Below are positions 17,390 through 25,327 of a stretch of 33,824 bases of DNA, piece after piece. The stretch is from positions 1 to 33,824 of the forward strand of contig CANHQJ010000034.1 in assembly GCA_947462875.1 (NCBI GenBank). The letters run 5' to 3'. The DNA comes from Verrucomicrobiia bacterium. Its GTDB lineage: Bacteria > Verrucomicrobiota > Verrucomicrobiia > Verrucomicrobiales > Akkermansiaceae. The notes beneath the pieces are model-generated. The model worked only from the letters and a program-made list of their open reading frames with translations, was not told the DNA's origin and ran no database searches. Each line of letters begins with the position of its first letter. The first letter of the stretch is position 1. The position numbers and the translations under genes were made by a program.

Positions 17390-17542
17390 GGTGTTTTATA
17401 AAAGTTCGGTAATTTCCACAGGTGTAATCAATGCAAACGTCCTCCGCAAGCGCGGATTCCGAGCGATGAAACACGGGAAGGATAGAAGCGGCATCTTTTG
17501 CGCGTATCAGAACGAACACCTTGATGGGTGACTCTATTGATC

Positions 17543-18544
17543 ATGAATACAAAATTTTTCCTCTGTTTTTGCGTGCTCACATTCGGTGCTATGGCGGCGC
17601 CTGCTGATAAAGCCACGTGGATCGATCCCGAAGTGGCCTTGCGCGAGGATCCGGACTTTGCCGTTCAGGGGGAATACCGCAGTGCGGCGGAGGCGAGCCC
17701 GATGGGCGTGCAGGTGGTCGCGCTGGGTAGCGGGGCGTTTGACGCTTATCTGCTAGAAGGTGGCTTGCCGGGGGCAGGCTGGGAGCCGGGGAAAACACGC
17801 ACGCGGCTCACGGGAGCGCGCCAGGGACAGGCGATCGAGTGGAGCGATGAAACGAAAAAAATCCAGTGCCGCTGGGAGGAGGGAAAACTTCTGGTGACTC
17901 TCGCCGATGGCGCGAAACACACGCTCACGCGCCTGGAGCGGAAGAGCCCTACGCTGGGCAGCAAGCCACCTGCGGGCGCGGTGGTGTTGTTCGATGGCAC
18001 ATCGGCGGACGCATGGGAGAAAGGAAAGATGGAGAATGGTTTTTTGCAGGCGACGAGCTGCATGAGCAAACAGCACTTTGGCGATTACACGCTGCATGTG
18101 GAATTCCGCACACCCTACAAGCCGCAGGCGCGCGGGCAGGGACGGGGCAATAGCGGCATTTATCTGAACGGGCGCTGGGAGACGCAGGTGCTGGATTCCT
18201 TCGGTCTGGAAGGGCGCGACAACGAATGCGGCGGGGTGTATTCCCTCTCGCCGCCGCGCTTGAACATGTGCCTGCCGCCACTGGCGTGGCAGACCTATGA
18301 CGTGGATTTCACAGGAGCGAAGTTTGACGCGGAGGGCAAGCGCGTTGCCTGGCCGCGTGTCACCGTGCGACTCAATGGCGTGGTGGTGCATCAGGATCTG
18401 GAGTTGAAAAAGGACTGCACGGCGGCGGCACCGCTCTCCGCGCCCTTGCAGACGGCAAAGGGTCCGATTTTCCTGCAAGACCATGGCAATCCGGTGGTCT
18501 ATCGAAACATCTGGGTCATGCCCCGGGAGCAGGCGGGCAAGTGA
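17543..18544 (+). CDS. Secreted DUF1080 protein (3-keto-disaccharide hydrolase domain)
   Basis: DUF1080 proteins adopt a concanavalin-like jelly roll; some members cleave 3-keto-glycosides, and the family is abundant in Verrucomicrobiota and Planctomycetota. The 333-residue product has a signal peptide (MNTKFFLCFCVLTFGAMAAP). After an N-terminal region of about 120 residues comes the domain: VVLFDGTSADAW, then YTLHVEFRTP, GNSGIYLNGRWETQVLDSFG, and LNGVVVHQDLEL to GPIFLQDHGNPVVYRNIWV, all diagnostic. It ends 29 bp inside the convergent tilS gene. The start at 17543 is chosen because it opens the signal peptide. The natural substrate is unknown. Confidence 0.9.
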   Translation: MNTKFFLCFCVLTFGAMAAPADKATWIDPEVALREDPDFAVQGEYRSAAEASPMGVQVVALGSGAFDAYLLEGGLPGAGWEPGKTRTRLTGARQGQAIEWSDETKKIQCRWEEGKLLVTLADGAKHTLTRLERKSPTLGSKPPAGAVVLFDGTSADAWEKGKMENGFLQATSCMSKQHFGDYTLHVEFRTPYKPQARGQGRGNSGIYLNGRWETQVLDSFGLEGRDNECGGVYSLSPPRLNMCLPPLAWQTYDVDFTGAKFDAEGKRVAWPRVTVRLNGVVVHQDLELKKDCTAAAPLSAPLQTAKGPIFLQDHGNPVVYRNIWVMPREQAGK

Positions 18545-19481
18545 TGCGCCCGGCCTTGCGTCGCAACGTCCTGCCGCCGGGCAGGTTGATGCTGTGGGTG
18601 GCGGGATCGGTGAGTAACACGCGGCACCGATCTAACAGATCCCGGGAAATGCCGGTGACTTGCTGCTGGAGCAGGTAATCGCGGAAGACGAGATTTTGCA
18701 GTGCGGCGGGCAAGGCCTGCAGGACGGGCACGTGCAGGCGGCCTTGGGGATCCAGGGCGCGGATTTGCCGTAGGGCCCATGTTACGAGGGTCTCCTGATC
18801 CTGCTGCGCCTCGATCTGCCGCAGCAGGGTGGGTGTCACGTCACGGCGGGCGACATCGCAGAGCAGCGGCAGCACCTCGTGACGGATGCGATTGCGGGTG
18901 GCGATGGGCTGGGCGTTGGTGGCATCCTCGCGCCAGCGTTCGCCGTGTGCCTGCAACCAGTGCCGGAGTTCCTCGCGGCGGGCGGAAAGCAGCGGTCGGA
19001 TGACGTGGAGCGGACGGCCGGCGATGTCCATGGTTTGTTCGGCACGCATGCCTTTGCTGCCATGGGAGCCGCGAAGAAGATTCCACAATAGCGTTTCGGC
19101 CTGGTCATCGGCATGGTGGGCGAGCAGGAGACGCGGGCAGCGATGGGCGCGTGAGACTTGAGAAAAAAACTCGTATCGCAGATCGCGCGCGGTGGTTTCG
19201 AGCGAGGTACCGCGTTGGGCGGCGATGGAGGATATGGGAAGTCGCGTGCTTTCGAACGTTAGTCCGTGGCGTTTGCACAGTGCCTCGACAAATCGCGCAT
19301 CACCTCGCGAGGCATGGCCGCGCAACTGGTGATCGACGTGGCAGACCACGAGCTTGCGCAAACCGGCGGCCACCAGAAGGTGAAGCAGCGCGACCGAGTC
19401 CGCGCCACCGGAGACTCCGACAAGATACTTCCGCTGCGGCGGGAGCAGTGCGATGAGTTCTTCTGAGGTAGGCAGGGGCAC
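18516..19481 (-). CDS. tilS: tRNA(Ile)-lysidine synthase TilS
   Basis: TilS attaches lysine to C34 of the CAU-anticodon tRNA-Ile so that it reads AUA codons; the reaction uses ATP. The PP-loop motif is S24-G-G-A-D-S29, followed by VCHVDHQLRGHASRGD, LETTARDLRYEFF and LLLAHHADDQAETLLWNLLRG, all TilS signatures. At 321 residues it is shorter than the 430-residue E. coli enzyme and lacks most of the C-terminal tRNA-binding extension, as in short Aquifex-like forms. The start is GTG at 19481. The 3' end overlaps the DUF1080 gene by 29 bp (convergent). It is divergent from the HIT protein gene. Confidence 0.94.
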   Translation of the reverse strand: MPLPTSEELIALLPPQRKYLVGVSGGADSVALLHLLVAAGLRKLVVCHVDHQLRGHASRGDARFVEALCKRHGLTFESTRLPISSIAAQRGTSLETTARDLRYEFFSQVSRAHRCPRLLLAHHADDQAETLLWNLLRGSHGSKGMRAEQTMDIAGRPLHVIRPLLSARREELRHWLQAHGERWREDATNAQPIATRNRIRHEVLPLLCDVARRDVTPTLLRQIEAQQDQETLVTWALRQIRALDPQGRLHVPVLQALPAALQNLVFRDYLLQQQVTGISRDLLDRCRVLLTDPATHSINLPGGRTLRRKAGRITCPPAPGA

Positions 19482-19572
19482 GGAGTCATTGTAAAGGGTC
19501 GCTGCGGCTTGGCAATGCGGGACTGAGGGGATCGCGATTGCTTTTGTGCGGTGTGTGGGTCATGATGCCGAC

Positions 19573-19998
19573 ATGTCCGCGAAGTTTTCTCTTCATGAAC
19601 GCCTGGCCCGAGGCTGCGTTGACCTGGGTGTGCATGGCATTTGTCGTGTGTTGCTCAAGGATCAGGCGCATTTTCCGTGGATCCTGCTGGTGCCGGAAGT
19701 GCCTCCCGAGGTGACGGAACTGCACCATCTTACGGCAGAGCAGTACCGGCAGGTATGCGAATCAATCCGCGTTTTTTCCGCCGGAATGGCGCAATGGCCG
19801 GGGGTGGAAAAAGTGAACGTCGCCGCCATCGGCAATCAGGTGCCGCAACTGCACATCCACATCGTGGGCCGGCACAGCGGCGATGTGGCGTGGCCGGGCG
19901 TGGTCTGGTCTTGTGCGGAAAAAAGGGCATACGATCCCCGTGAGATCGAGGCTCATGGCGCGCGCATCCGCTCATGGATGGCGGCGGCACGCTTGTGA
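19573..19998 (+). CDS. HIT-domain nucleotide hydrolase/transferase
   Basis: A 141-residue histidine-triad protein, a family acting on dinucleoside polyphosphates or nucleotide conjugates. The motif QLHIHIVGR near the C-terminus gives H94 and H96; the first His of the canonical triad is replaced by Gln (Q92), a variant common in this bacterial subgroup, while the nucleophile position is kept. VNVAAIGNQVPQLHIH is the surrounding signature. The start at 19573 (MSAKFSLHERL) fits family members; the frame is open to 19546. It is followed by an AT-rich 224-bp gap before the secretion-like operon. Confidence 0.88.
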   Translation: MSAKFSLHERLARGCVDLGVHGICRVLLKDQAHFPWILLVPEVPPEVTELHHLTAEQYRQVCESIRVFSAGMAQWPGVEKVNVAAIGNQVPQLHIHIVGRHSGDVAWPGVVWSCAEKRAYDPREIEAHGARIRSWMAAARL

Positions 19999-20222
19999 GT
20001 CGGATCCTGACATTTTCTGCCTTGTGGCAAGAAAACTGCTGATCGCAATGATGTGGATCCCCCCCAAAAAAAACCGCATATACTCATGAATGAAATTCAT
20101 AGTGAAAATCAAACGACGTTTCTATTGTAACATGAGCGATTTTTATTTGATGAGTGGCCAAATTGCGGTAGTTTCGCTTGTGCAAATAAGTTGCAATATG
20201 CAGAATGTTTCGAAGGAAAAAC
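19999..20222. other. AT-rich leader of the secretion-like operon
   Basis: The stretch is clearly richer in A/T than its surroundings, with an A8 run near 20070 and small hairpins (20013-20035; ATGAAT/ATTCAT near 20086-20100), none followed by a U tract. A weak sigma70-like pair, TTGCGG at 20163 and ATAAGT at 20186 with a 17-bp spacer, would place a start near 20198. No gene is seen until the small ORF at 20223. Confidence 0.3.
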
Positions 20223-20375
20223 ATGATAGACAGGAATGAGAGAGAAAATGTGACGGAGCAGCCGTTGCCGCATCGGGTGCCGGCACCGCGATTCTATTTG
20301 CCAAGTGACCATCATGTGTGCATGAGTGCGTCGGTCACAGCTGAACCCCAATTCCATGGCCTACTAACCAAATGA
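20223..20375 (+). CDS. 50-residue small protein at the head of the ABC/HlyD/TolC operon
   Basis: An ATG at 20223 opens 50 codons (MIDRNERENV... to ...FHGLLTK) and ends in a TGA that overlaps the exporter's ATG as ATGA. An AAGGA site (20213-20217) sits 5 bases before the start, one of the clearest Shine-Dalgarno sites in the window. The peptide is hydrophilic, rich in His and Pro, has a single Cys (C33) in a DHHVCM segment, and shows no signal peptide, membrane helix or double-glycine leader. It may be an exported peptide, a small regulatory subunit of the exporter, or only a translated leader that couples ribosomes onto the exporter mRNA. I do not recognise a family. Being a real translated ORF is inferred from RBS plus coupling. 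Confidence 0.55.
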   Translation: MIDRNERENVTEQPLPHRVPAPRFYLPSDHHVCMSASVTAEPQFHGLLTK

Positions 20376-22486
20376 AGCACTCCAAGGGACCCACAGGAAA
20401 CTACATCGAGCGCATCTACCGGGCGCTGGAGACCGTATCACAGGAGACGTCGCTGGACCCGCTGGCGCGATGTGCGCCGGTGCTGGATCAACAAGGCTTG
20501 CGCATCACTTTGTACCGGTTCTCTCTGGCGAAAGCCGTGTGGCAAGCGCAGATCGATTCGCCTGTCATTGTATGGAGCGAGCCGGAAAAGCGGTTTTTGA
20601 TGATCCTTCATGCGGGAACATTCCGCGTCAGGCTGATCACCCAGGGCGATGCCGTCGATCATGTCACGACCCTATCGCGCGCGGCCCTGGCGAAGCGTTT
20701 GGGTCTGAGCAGCGTGAATCAGGAACTGGAGGTGGGGTTGATCCATCCGAAGCTGATGTCGGAGTCGGCGAGCACACAAACAGCCTTGCGTGAAATGCGC
20801 GAGGCGGGCCATTATGACGACGATTCCCATCACGATCCGCATGATCACATGCCGCCGTTTCGCCGGTTGCTCAAGATCCTGCGACCCGAGCGGAGGGAAA
20901 TCCTGTTGTTGCTGGTATTCGCCGTTTTCTCCGGCATTCTCTACCTGGCATTGCCGCTGGTGATTGATAATGTGGTGACGAATTTGGCATTCGGCTCACA
21001 AACCAAGCCCTTTTTTCAGGCCCTGGTGGTGATCGGTCAACTGCTGGCAGCCTGTTTGCTATTGCAAGCCTTGATCATCGGTTTCCAATACTATGTGGCG
21101 GAACTGATCCAGCGTCGAATCATTGTGCGCATCGCCGGGGATCTGTCATACCGCCTGCCGCGCGTGGCGGTGCGTGCGATCGATCATTTGCACGCTCCCG
21201 AATTGGTGAACCGCTTCATGGACTCGGTCACCGTGCAGAAAAACACCGCGTTTTTCTTGCTGGACGGCATCAATGTGGTGGTGGCGACCGTGATCGGTTT
21301 GCTGTTGCTCGCGCTCTATCATCCGTATCTCATCGTCTTTGTGGCGATCCTGATCCTGCTGATCGTGGCATTCACCTGGCCCTTCGGTCGCAAGGCCGTG
21401 GACTCGGCGATTCTGGAATCGCGCTGCAAGTACGACTTGGTCGGCTGGTTCGAGCAGGTGGCCACCTACCCTTTTATGTTCAAGGGCCGGGGCGGCTATG
21501 AAATGGCGTATCAGCGCACCAACCAGCTGGCCGCGCAGTATGTACATGCCCGCCGCTACCATTTCAAGCTGGTGCTGCAGCAAATCTCTGGATTGCTCTT
21601 CGTCTCGGTCATTTCGAGCGTGGCGCTGCTGATTCTGGGAGTGACGCTGGTGTTGCGCCAAGAGCTGACACTGGGGCAATTGGTGGCGAGCGAGCTCATC
21701 ATGAGCAGCATCGTGGCCTCTGTCATCAAACTCGGGAAAAAACTGGAAACGTGGTATGACACCCTGGCTGCGACCGATAAATTGGGGCACTTGCTGGATC
21801 TGGAGACCGAGACCGAAGAAGGTGAGGTGGTCGCTGTCGCACAGGACAGCAAGGGCATGAAAGTGGAAGCAAGAGGCGTGAGATTCGGCTACCACAAAGA
21901 CGATCCCATTTTCCAAAATCTCAGTTTCACCCTGGAACCGGGAACGCGTGCCTGCATCTGTGGTCCCCAGGGCAGTGGCGTCAGTTCTTTGCTGGACCTG
22001 TGTTTCGCGCTGCGCGATACGGACGACGGTTACCTGAGTTTCGATGGCCTGGACATGCGTTCCTGGCATCTGGAATCCCTGCGTCACTCCATGGAACTCC
22101 TGCGCCGCGATGAATTCGTGGCAGGCTCCGTGATGGAAAATCTCCGCCTCGGGAGAACGGATATCACGGTGGACGAGGTCCACACGGCCCTGAAAACCGT
22201 AGGCATGCTCGATGAGTGCCTGCATCACCCCGATGGCTTGGAACGAATGCTGCAAGTGGGCGGCTCACCCTTTTCCACGCGTCAACGCGTGGCCCTGCTG
22301 ATCGCGCGCTCATTGGTGCAGAAGCCCCGCTTGCTGTTGATCGATGAAATTTTCGACGGACTGGACGAGCGCACCTTCGGTCTGATCACGAGTGTGGTGT
22401 TTGATCGCAAGCGACCCTGGACCGTCGTGGTGGCCACCCGCATGAACGAGGTGCGTGAAATGTGTGAACAACGAATCGAACTCTGA
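20372..22486 (+). CDS. Type I secretion-like ABC exporter with a degenerate nucleotide-binding domain
   Basis: A 704-residue half-size exporter. Residues 1-140 resemble the catalytically dead C39-like domain of HlyB-type transporters (SPVIVWSEPEKRFLMILHAG) and lack a peptidase Cys motif. An Asp/His-rich linker (147-159) leads to six membrane helices (about 174-430), then the ATPase domain (about 505-704). That domain is abnormal: Walker A reads GPQGSGVSS with V537 where Lys is expected; the Q-loop Gln is R578; the signature is FSTRQ (634-638) instead of LSGGQ; the H-loop His is T689. Walker B (LLLID658-E659) is intact. It is coupled to the small ORF upstream and followed by HlyD- and TolC-like genes, so it should be the inner-membrane part of a tripartite exporter. 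Whether it hydrolyses ATP is doubtful. Confidence 0.85.
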   Translation: MKHSKGPTGNYIERIYRALETVSQETSLDPLARCAPVLDQQGLRITLYRFSLAKAVWQAQIDSPVIVWSEPEKRFLMILHAGTFRVRLITQGDAVDHVTTLSRAALAKRLGLSSVNQELEVGLIHPKLMSESASTQTALREMREAGHYDDDSHHDPHDHMPPFRRLLKILRPERREILLLLVFAVFSGILYLALPLVIDNVVTNLAFGSQTKPFFQALVVIGQLLAACLLLQALIIGFQYYVAELIQRRIIVRIAGDLSYRLPRVAVRAIDHLHAPELVNRFMDSVTVQKNTAFFLLDGINVVVATVIGLLLLALYHPYLIVFVAILILLIVAFTWPFGRKAVDSAILESRCKYDLVGWFEQVATYPFMFKGRGGYEMAYQRTNQLAAQYVHARRYHFKLVLQQISGLLFVSVISSVALLILGVTLVLRQELTLGQLVASELIMSSIVASVIKLGKKLETWYDTLAATDKLGHLLDLETETEEGEVVAVAQDSKGMKVEARGVRFGYHKDDPIFQNLSFTLEPGTRACICGPQGSGVSSLLDLCFALRDTDDGYLSFDGLDMRSWHLESLRHSMELLRRDEFVAGSVMENLRLGRTDITVDEVHTALKTVGMLDECLHHPDGLERMLQVGGSPFSTRQRVALLIARSLVQKPRLLLIDEIFDGLDERTFGLITSVVFDRKRPWTVVVATRMNEVREMCEQRIEL

Positions 22487-22518
22487 GAATCGGAAAACGC
22501 TGCTCTACCTCCTGATTT

Positions 22519-23829
22519 ATGAACTCTCCCACTCCCATCAAAAAGCAACCATGGCAACAAAGCCGGCTGCCCGCGATCAATCTCACGGGCTCGAACCGGC
22601 TGCCGCATTTGTTCAGCCGCGCACTGGTCATCGCGTTTTTCGTATTGATCCTCTTCGTGGCATTCACCCCATGGCGTCAGTTCGTGCGCGGCTCGGGCCG
22701 GGTGATCGCCTATGATCCGCTGGAGCGCCGCATCAATGTCGAGGCGCTGGTCTCCGGGCGCGTCAGCAAACTGCACATCAACGAGGGTCAGAAAATCAAG
22801 CAGGGTGATCTCATTGCGGAAATCCAGGACAATGACCCGAATCTTCTGGAGAATCTCCGCGCCCAACGCACGGCCGCGATGAATCGCATCGACCTGGTGA
22901 AAACCCGGGTCGAGGCGCTGGAATCGCAAATCGCCCAGCAAACCATGGCCAAGGAACAAGCCCTGGATGCCGCGCGCCAAAAAGTCAGCGCGGATAAAAT
23001 CGCGGCGGAAACCGCCATGCTCGACTACACCCGCGTGGACAATCTTTTCCAAAAAGGCCTCAGCTCGCGCCGTGAATTCGAGGCGGCGATCCTGCGTCGC
23101 GACTCCACCGCGGCGAACTTGCTCTCCTCCGAAGCCACCCTGAAACGCACGGAAAACGAGTTCAACGCGCTCATCTCCTCGACCACCGCCTCGCGCCAGT
23201 CCGCTCGCAGCGACATCGCCAAAGCACAGGAAGAGCTGACGGGGCTGGAAATCCGCGTCAGCCAAAACATGCGCCAGGTCATCACCTCGCCGCGCGATGG
23301 CATCGTGCTGCAAGTCCCGGTGACGGAAGGCAGCTACTTGAAACCCGGCGATCCGCTTTGCGTGGTCATTCCAGACACGCAAACGCGCTATGCCGAGGTG
23401 TGGGTGGATGGCAATGATGTGGCGCTCATCCGTGCGCGCAAAGAAGTGGATGGAGTGGTCACTCCGGGCAGCCCCGTGCGCTTGGTGTTCGAGGGCTGGC
23501 CGGCCATTCAGGCGATCGGCTGGCCGCAGCTCGCCGTCGGATCCTTCGGCGGCGAGGTGATGTATGTGGATGCCACCGACGATGGCGAAGGGAAATTCCG
23601 CGTGCTGGTGGCCCCCGCCGAGGACGTGGTGGACCGTGGCGATGGCAATGGCCCTGTTACCGTTCCCTGGCCCGATGGCGACCGCTGGCTGCGTCAGGGA
23701 GTGCAGACGAATGCCTGGGTCCTGCTGGATGAAGTGCCGCTGTGGTTCGAACTGTGGCGCCAGATGAACGGATTCCCCGCCATCGGTAAGGGGATGAAAG
23801 AGGAAACCGAAAAACTGAAAAAGAAATGA
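22519..23829 (+). CDS. HlyD-family periplasmic adaptor (membrane fusion protein)
   Basis: Bridges an inner-membrane exporter to an outer-membrane channel. The 436-residue protein has one N-terminal membrane helix (ALVIAFFVLILFVAFTPW), two lipoyl half-motifs (LVSGRVSKLHINEGQKIKQG near 76 and ITSPRDGIVLQVPVTEG near 255), a coiled-coil hairpin between them (about 110-245), and a beta-barrel region. The C-terminus is unusual for HlyD: tryptophan-rich with FEGWPAIQAIGWP, DATDDGEGKFRVLVAP, and LRQGVQTNAWVLLDEVPLWF then ELWRQMNGFPA, marking a distinct subgroup. It is 32 bp after the exporter gene and overlaps the next gene as ATGA. Confidence 0.92.
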   Translation: MNSPTPIKKQPWQQSRLPAINLTGSNRLPHLFSRALVIAFFVLILFVAFTPWRQFVRGSGRVIAYDPLERRINVEALVSGRVSKLHINEGQKIKQGDLIAEIQDNDPNLLENLRAQRTAAMNRIDLVKTRVEALESQIAQQTMAKEQALDAARQKVSADKIAAETAMLDYTRVDNLFQKGLSSRREFEAAILRRDSTAANLLSSEATLKRTENEFNALISSTTASRQSARSDIAKAQEELTGLEIRVSQNMRQVITSPRDGIVLQVPVTEGSYLKPGDPLCVVIPDTQTRYAEVWVDGNDVALIRARKEVDGVVTPGSPVRLVFEGWPAIQAIGWPQLAVGSFGGEVMYVDATDDGEGKFRVLVAPAEDVVDRGDGNGPVTVPWPDGDRWLRQGVQTNAWVLLDEVPLWFELWRQMNGFPAIGKGMKEETEKLKKK

Positions 23830-25250
23830 TCAGGCGCCACATTTCCCGTCTCGGTTGGCTGTGCTGTCTGCTGGCACCGTTTTCCTTACACAGCGCGCCC
23901 TTGCAACTGGATGATGTGCTAACGACGCTGCGCACCCAGTATCCGCCGCTGGTGGCTGCCTGGCTCCAACAGGATATCGCCAATGGCAAAATCCGTCAGA
24001 CTGTGGGCGCCTTCGATCCGATGCTCATCGCCTCGCTGAATTTCCGCCCGCTCGATTACTATGAGGGAGCGAACATGAGTTTCCTCGTCGACCAGCCTCT
24101 GCTCTCCGGGGGCAGCGTGTACGCGGGCTATCGCTTGAGCACGGGAGATCTGCCGGACTATGACCGCAAGGACCGCACCTCCTCCTCGGGGGAAGGGGTC
24201 CTGGGCGTGCGAATCCCTTTGCTGCGTGACCGGGCCATCGATTCCCGCCGCGCCAATATGGGCAAGGCGGCGGTCGATCGCGAGTTGGCCGATCCTTTGA
24301 TCCTGCGCCAGTATGTGACGTTCCATCGCAGCGCGCGGATCGCCTACTTCAACTGGATCGCCGCGGGAGAGCGGCTGGAAGTGGCGGAAAAGGTCCTGCG
24401 CGTCGCCAAGCAACGCGATGAATTTCTCAAAAAACAATCCGAGGAGGGTGCCATCGCGCCGATTGTCCTCGTTGACAACCGCCGTTTGGTGGTGAGCCGG
24501 GAAATCGCCGTGCTCAATGCGAACCGCCGGTTTCAGGCCGCCTGCATCGAGCTTTCTCTCTTCCATCGCGACCCGAAAACCACCGAGCCCATCTTGCCCC
24601 TGCGCGCCCAGTTGCCGCAGGCCTTTCCCAAGCCCCAGGCGGTCGATCAGCTCCAGTTCGTCTCCGACCGTGGCCGGGCCGTTTTTCGCAGACCGGAAGT
24701 ACGCGAAATCGATCTCCTGCTGCGCAAAGGTGACATCGACAAAAGCCTCGCCAACAACAACCTGAAGCCGAACCTAGATCTCGCCATGGAATTGAATCAG
24801 GCGATCGGTCACGATGTGCCCAAGGACATCGAAGAAACCGAGATCATGGGCTTGCTGCGTTTTTCGGTGCCCATCGGCCGGAACGAAGCGAAGGGGCGGC
24901 TCGAAGCCATCGAGGCGAGCATCAAACAGCTCCAGCAACGCCGGAAATTTGCCTGCGAGCAAATCACAGCGGAATCAAACAACACCTATCAGGAGCTGCG
25001 CACCGCTCTGGAAGCCCTGGATCAGACCAAACTCAACGTCGATCTGGCCCGTCAACTCGAGGCCGCGGAGAACGAGCGCTTCGCCCAAGGGGCCACTGAC
25101 CTGCTGACCTTGCAGATCCGTGAACAAGCTACCTTTGATGCGGAGATCCTGGAAATCGACGCGTTTCTGGCATTCTATCGCGCGCTGGCAGACTATCAGG
25201 CCGCCGTCGCCGCTGATGCGCCCTCCCACTTGCTCAGCAGTCAAAAATGA
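23826..25250 (+). CDS. TolC-family outer-membrane channel protein
   Basis: Outer-membrane efflux/secretion channel. The 474-residue product has a signal peptide (about residues 1-23, ending LHSAP) and two repeats of beta-hairpin plus long alpha-helices typical of TolC-type trimers: RSARIAYFNWIAAGERLEVA and EVAEKVLRVAKQRDEFLKKQ in the first half, IEASIKQLQQRRKFACEQIT and ALEALDQTKLNVDLARQLEA in the second, ending FYRALADYQAAVAAD. Coupled by ATGA to the HlyD gene, it completes the exporter-adaptor-channel set. No lipobox Cys is evident. The next gene is on the opposite strand and a terminator hairpin lies between the two stops. Confidence 0.9.
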   Translation: MIRRHISRLGWLCCLLAPFSLHSAPLQLDDVLTTLRTQYPPLVAAWLQQDIANGKIRQTVGAFDPMLIASLNFRPLDYYEGANMSFLVDQPLLSGGSVYAGYRLSTGDLPDYDRKDRTSSSGEGVLGVRIPLLRDRAIDSRRANMGKAAVDRELADPLILRQYVTFHRSARIAYFNWIAAGERLEVAEKVLRVAKQRDEFLKKQSEEGAIAPIVLVDNRRLVVSREIAVLNANRRFQAACIELSLFHRDPKTTEPILPLRAQLPQAFPKPQAVDQLQFVSDRGRAVFRRPEVREIDLLLRKGDIDKSLANNNLKPNLDLAMELNQAIGHDVPKDIEETEIMGLLRFSVPIGRNEAKGRLEAIEASIKQLQQRRKFACEQITAESNNTYQELRTALEALDQTKLNVDLARQLEAAENERFAQGATDLLTLQIREQATFDAEILEIDAFLAFYRALADYQAAVAADAPSHLLSSQK

Positions 25251-25258
25251 CACCGCAT

Positions 25259-25295
25259 AAAAAAAACATCTCTCATGACGGGCATGAGAGATGTT
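25259..25295 (-). terminator. Strong intrinsic terminator for the beta-barrel gene
   Basis: A perfect 13-bp stem (25265-25277 with 25283-25295, loop 25278-25282) is followed on the minus strand by a run of T continuing to 25259. It lies 33 bp beyond the stop of the minus-strand barrel gene. On the plus strand the hairpin lacks a U tract, but it may still limit read-through from the TolC gene, whose stop is only 15 bp away. Confidence 0.9.
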
Positions 25296-25327
25296 GCTAT
25301 GATAGAAGCTATGAATAAGAATACCGA

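Noticed and set aside
20013-20035. Hairpin after the HIT gene as a terminator
   Set aside because: The stem has a bulge and A-rich 3' side with no U tract on either strand.
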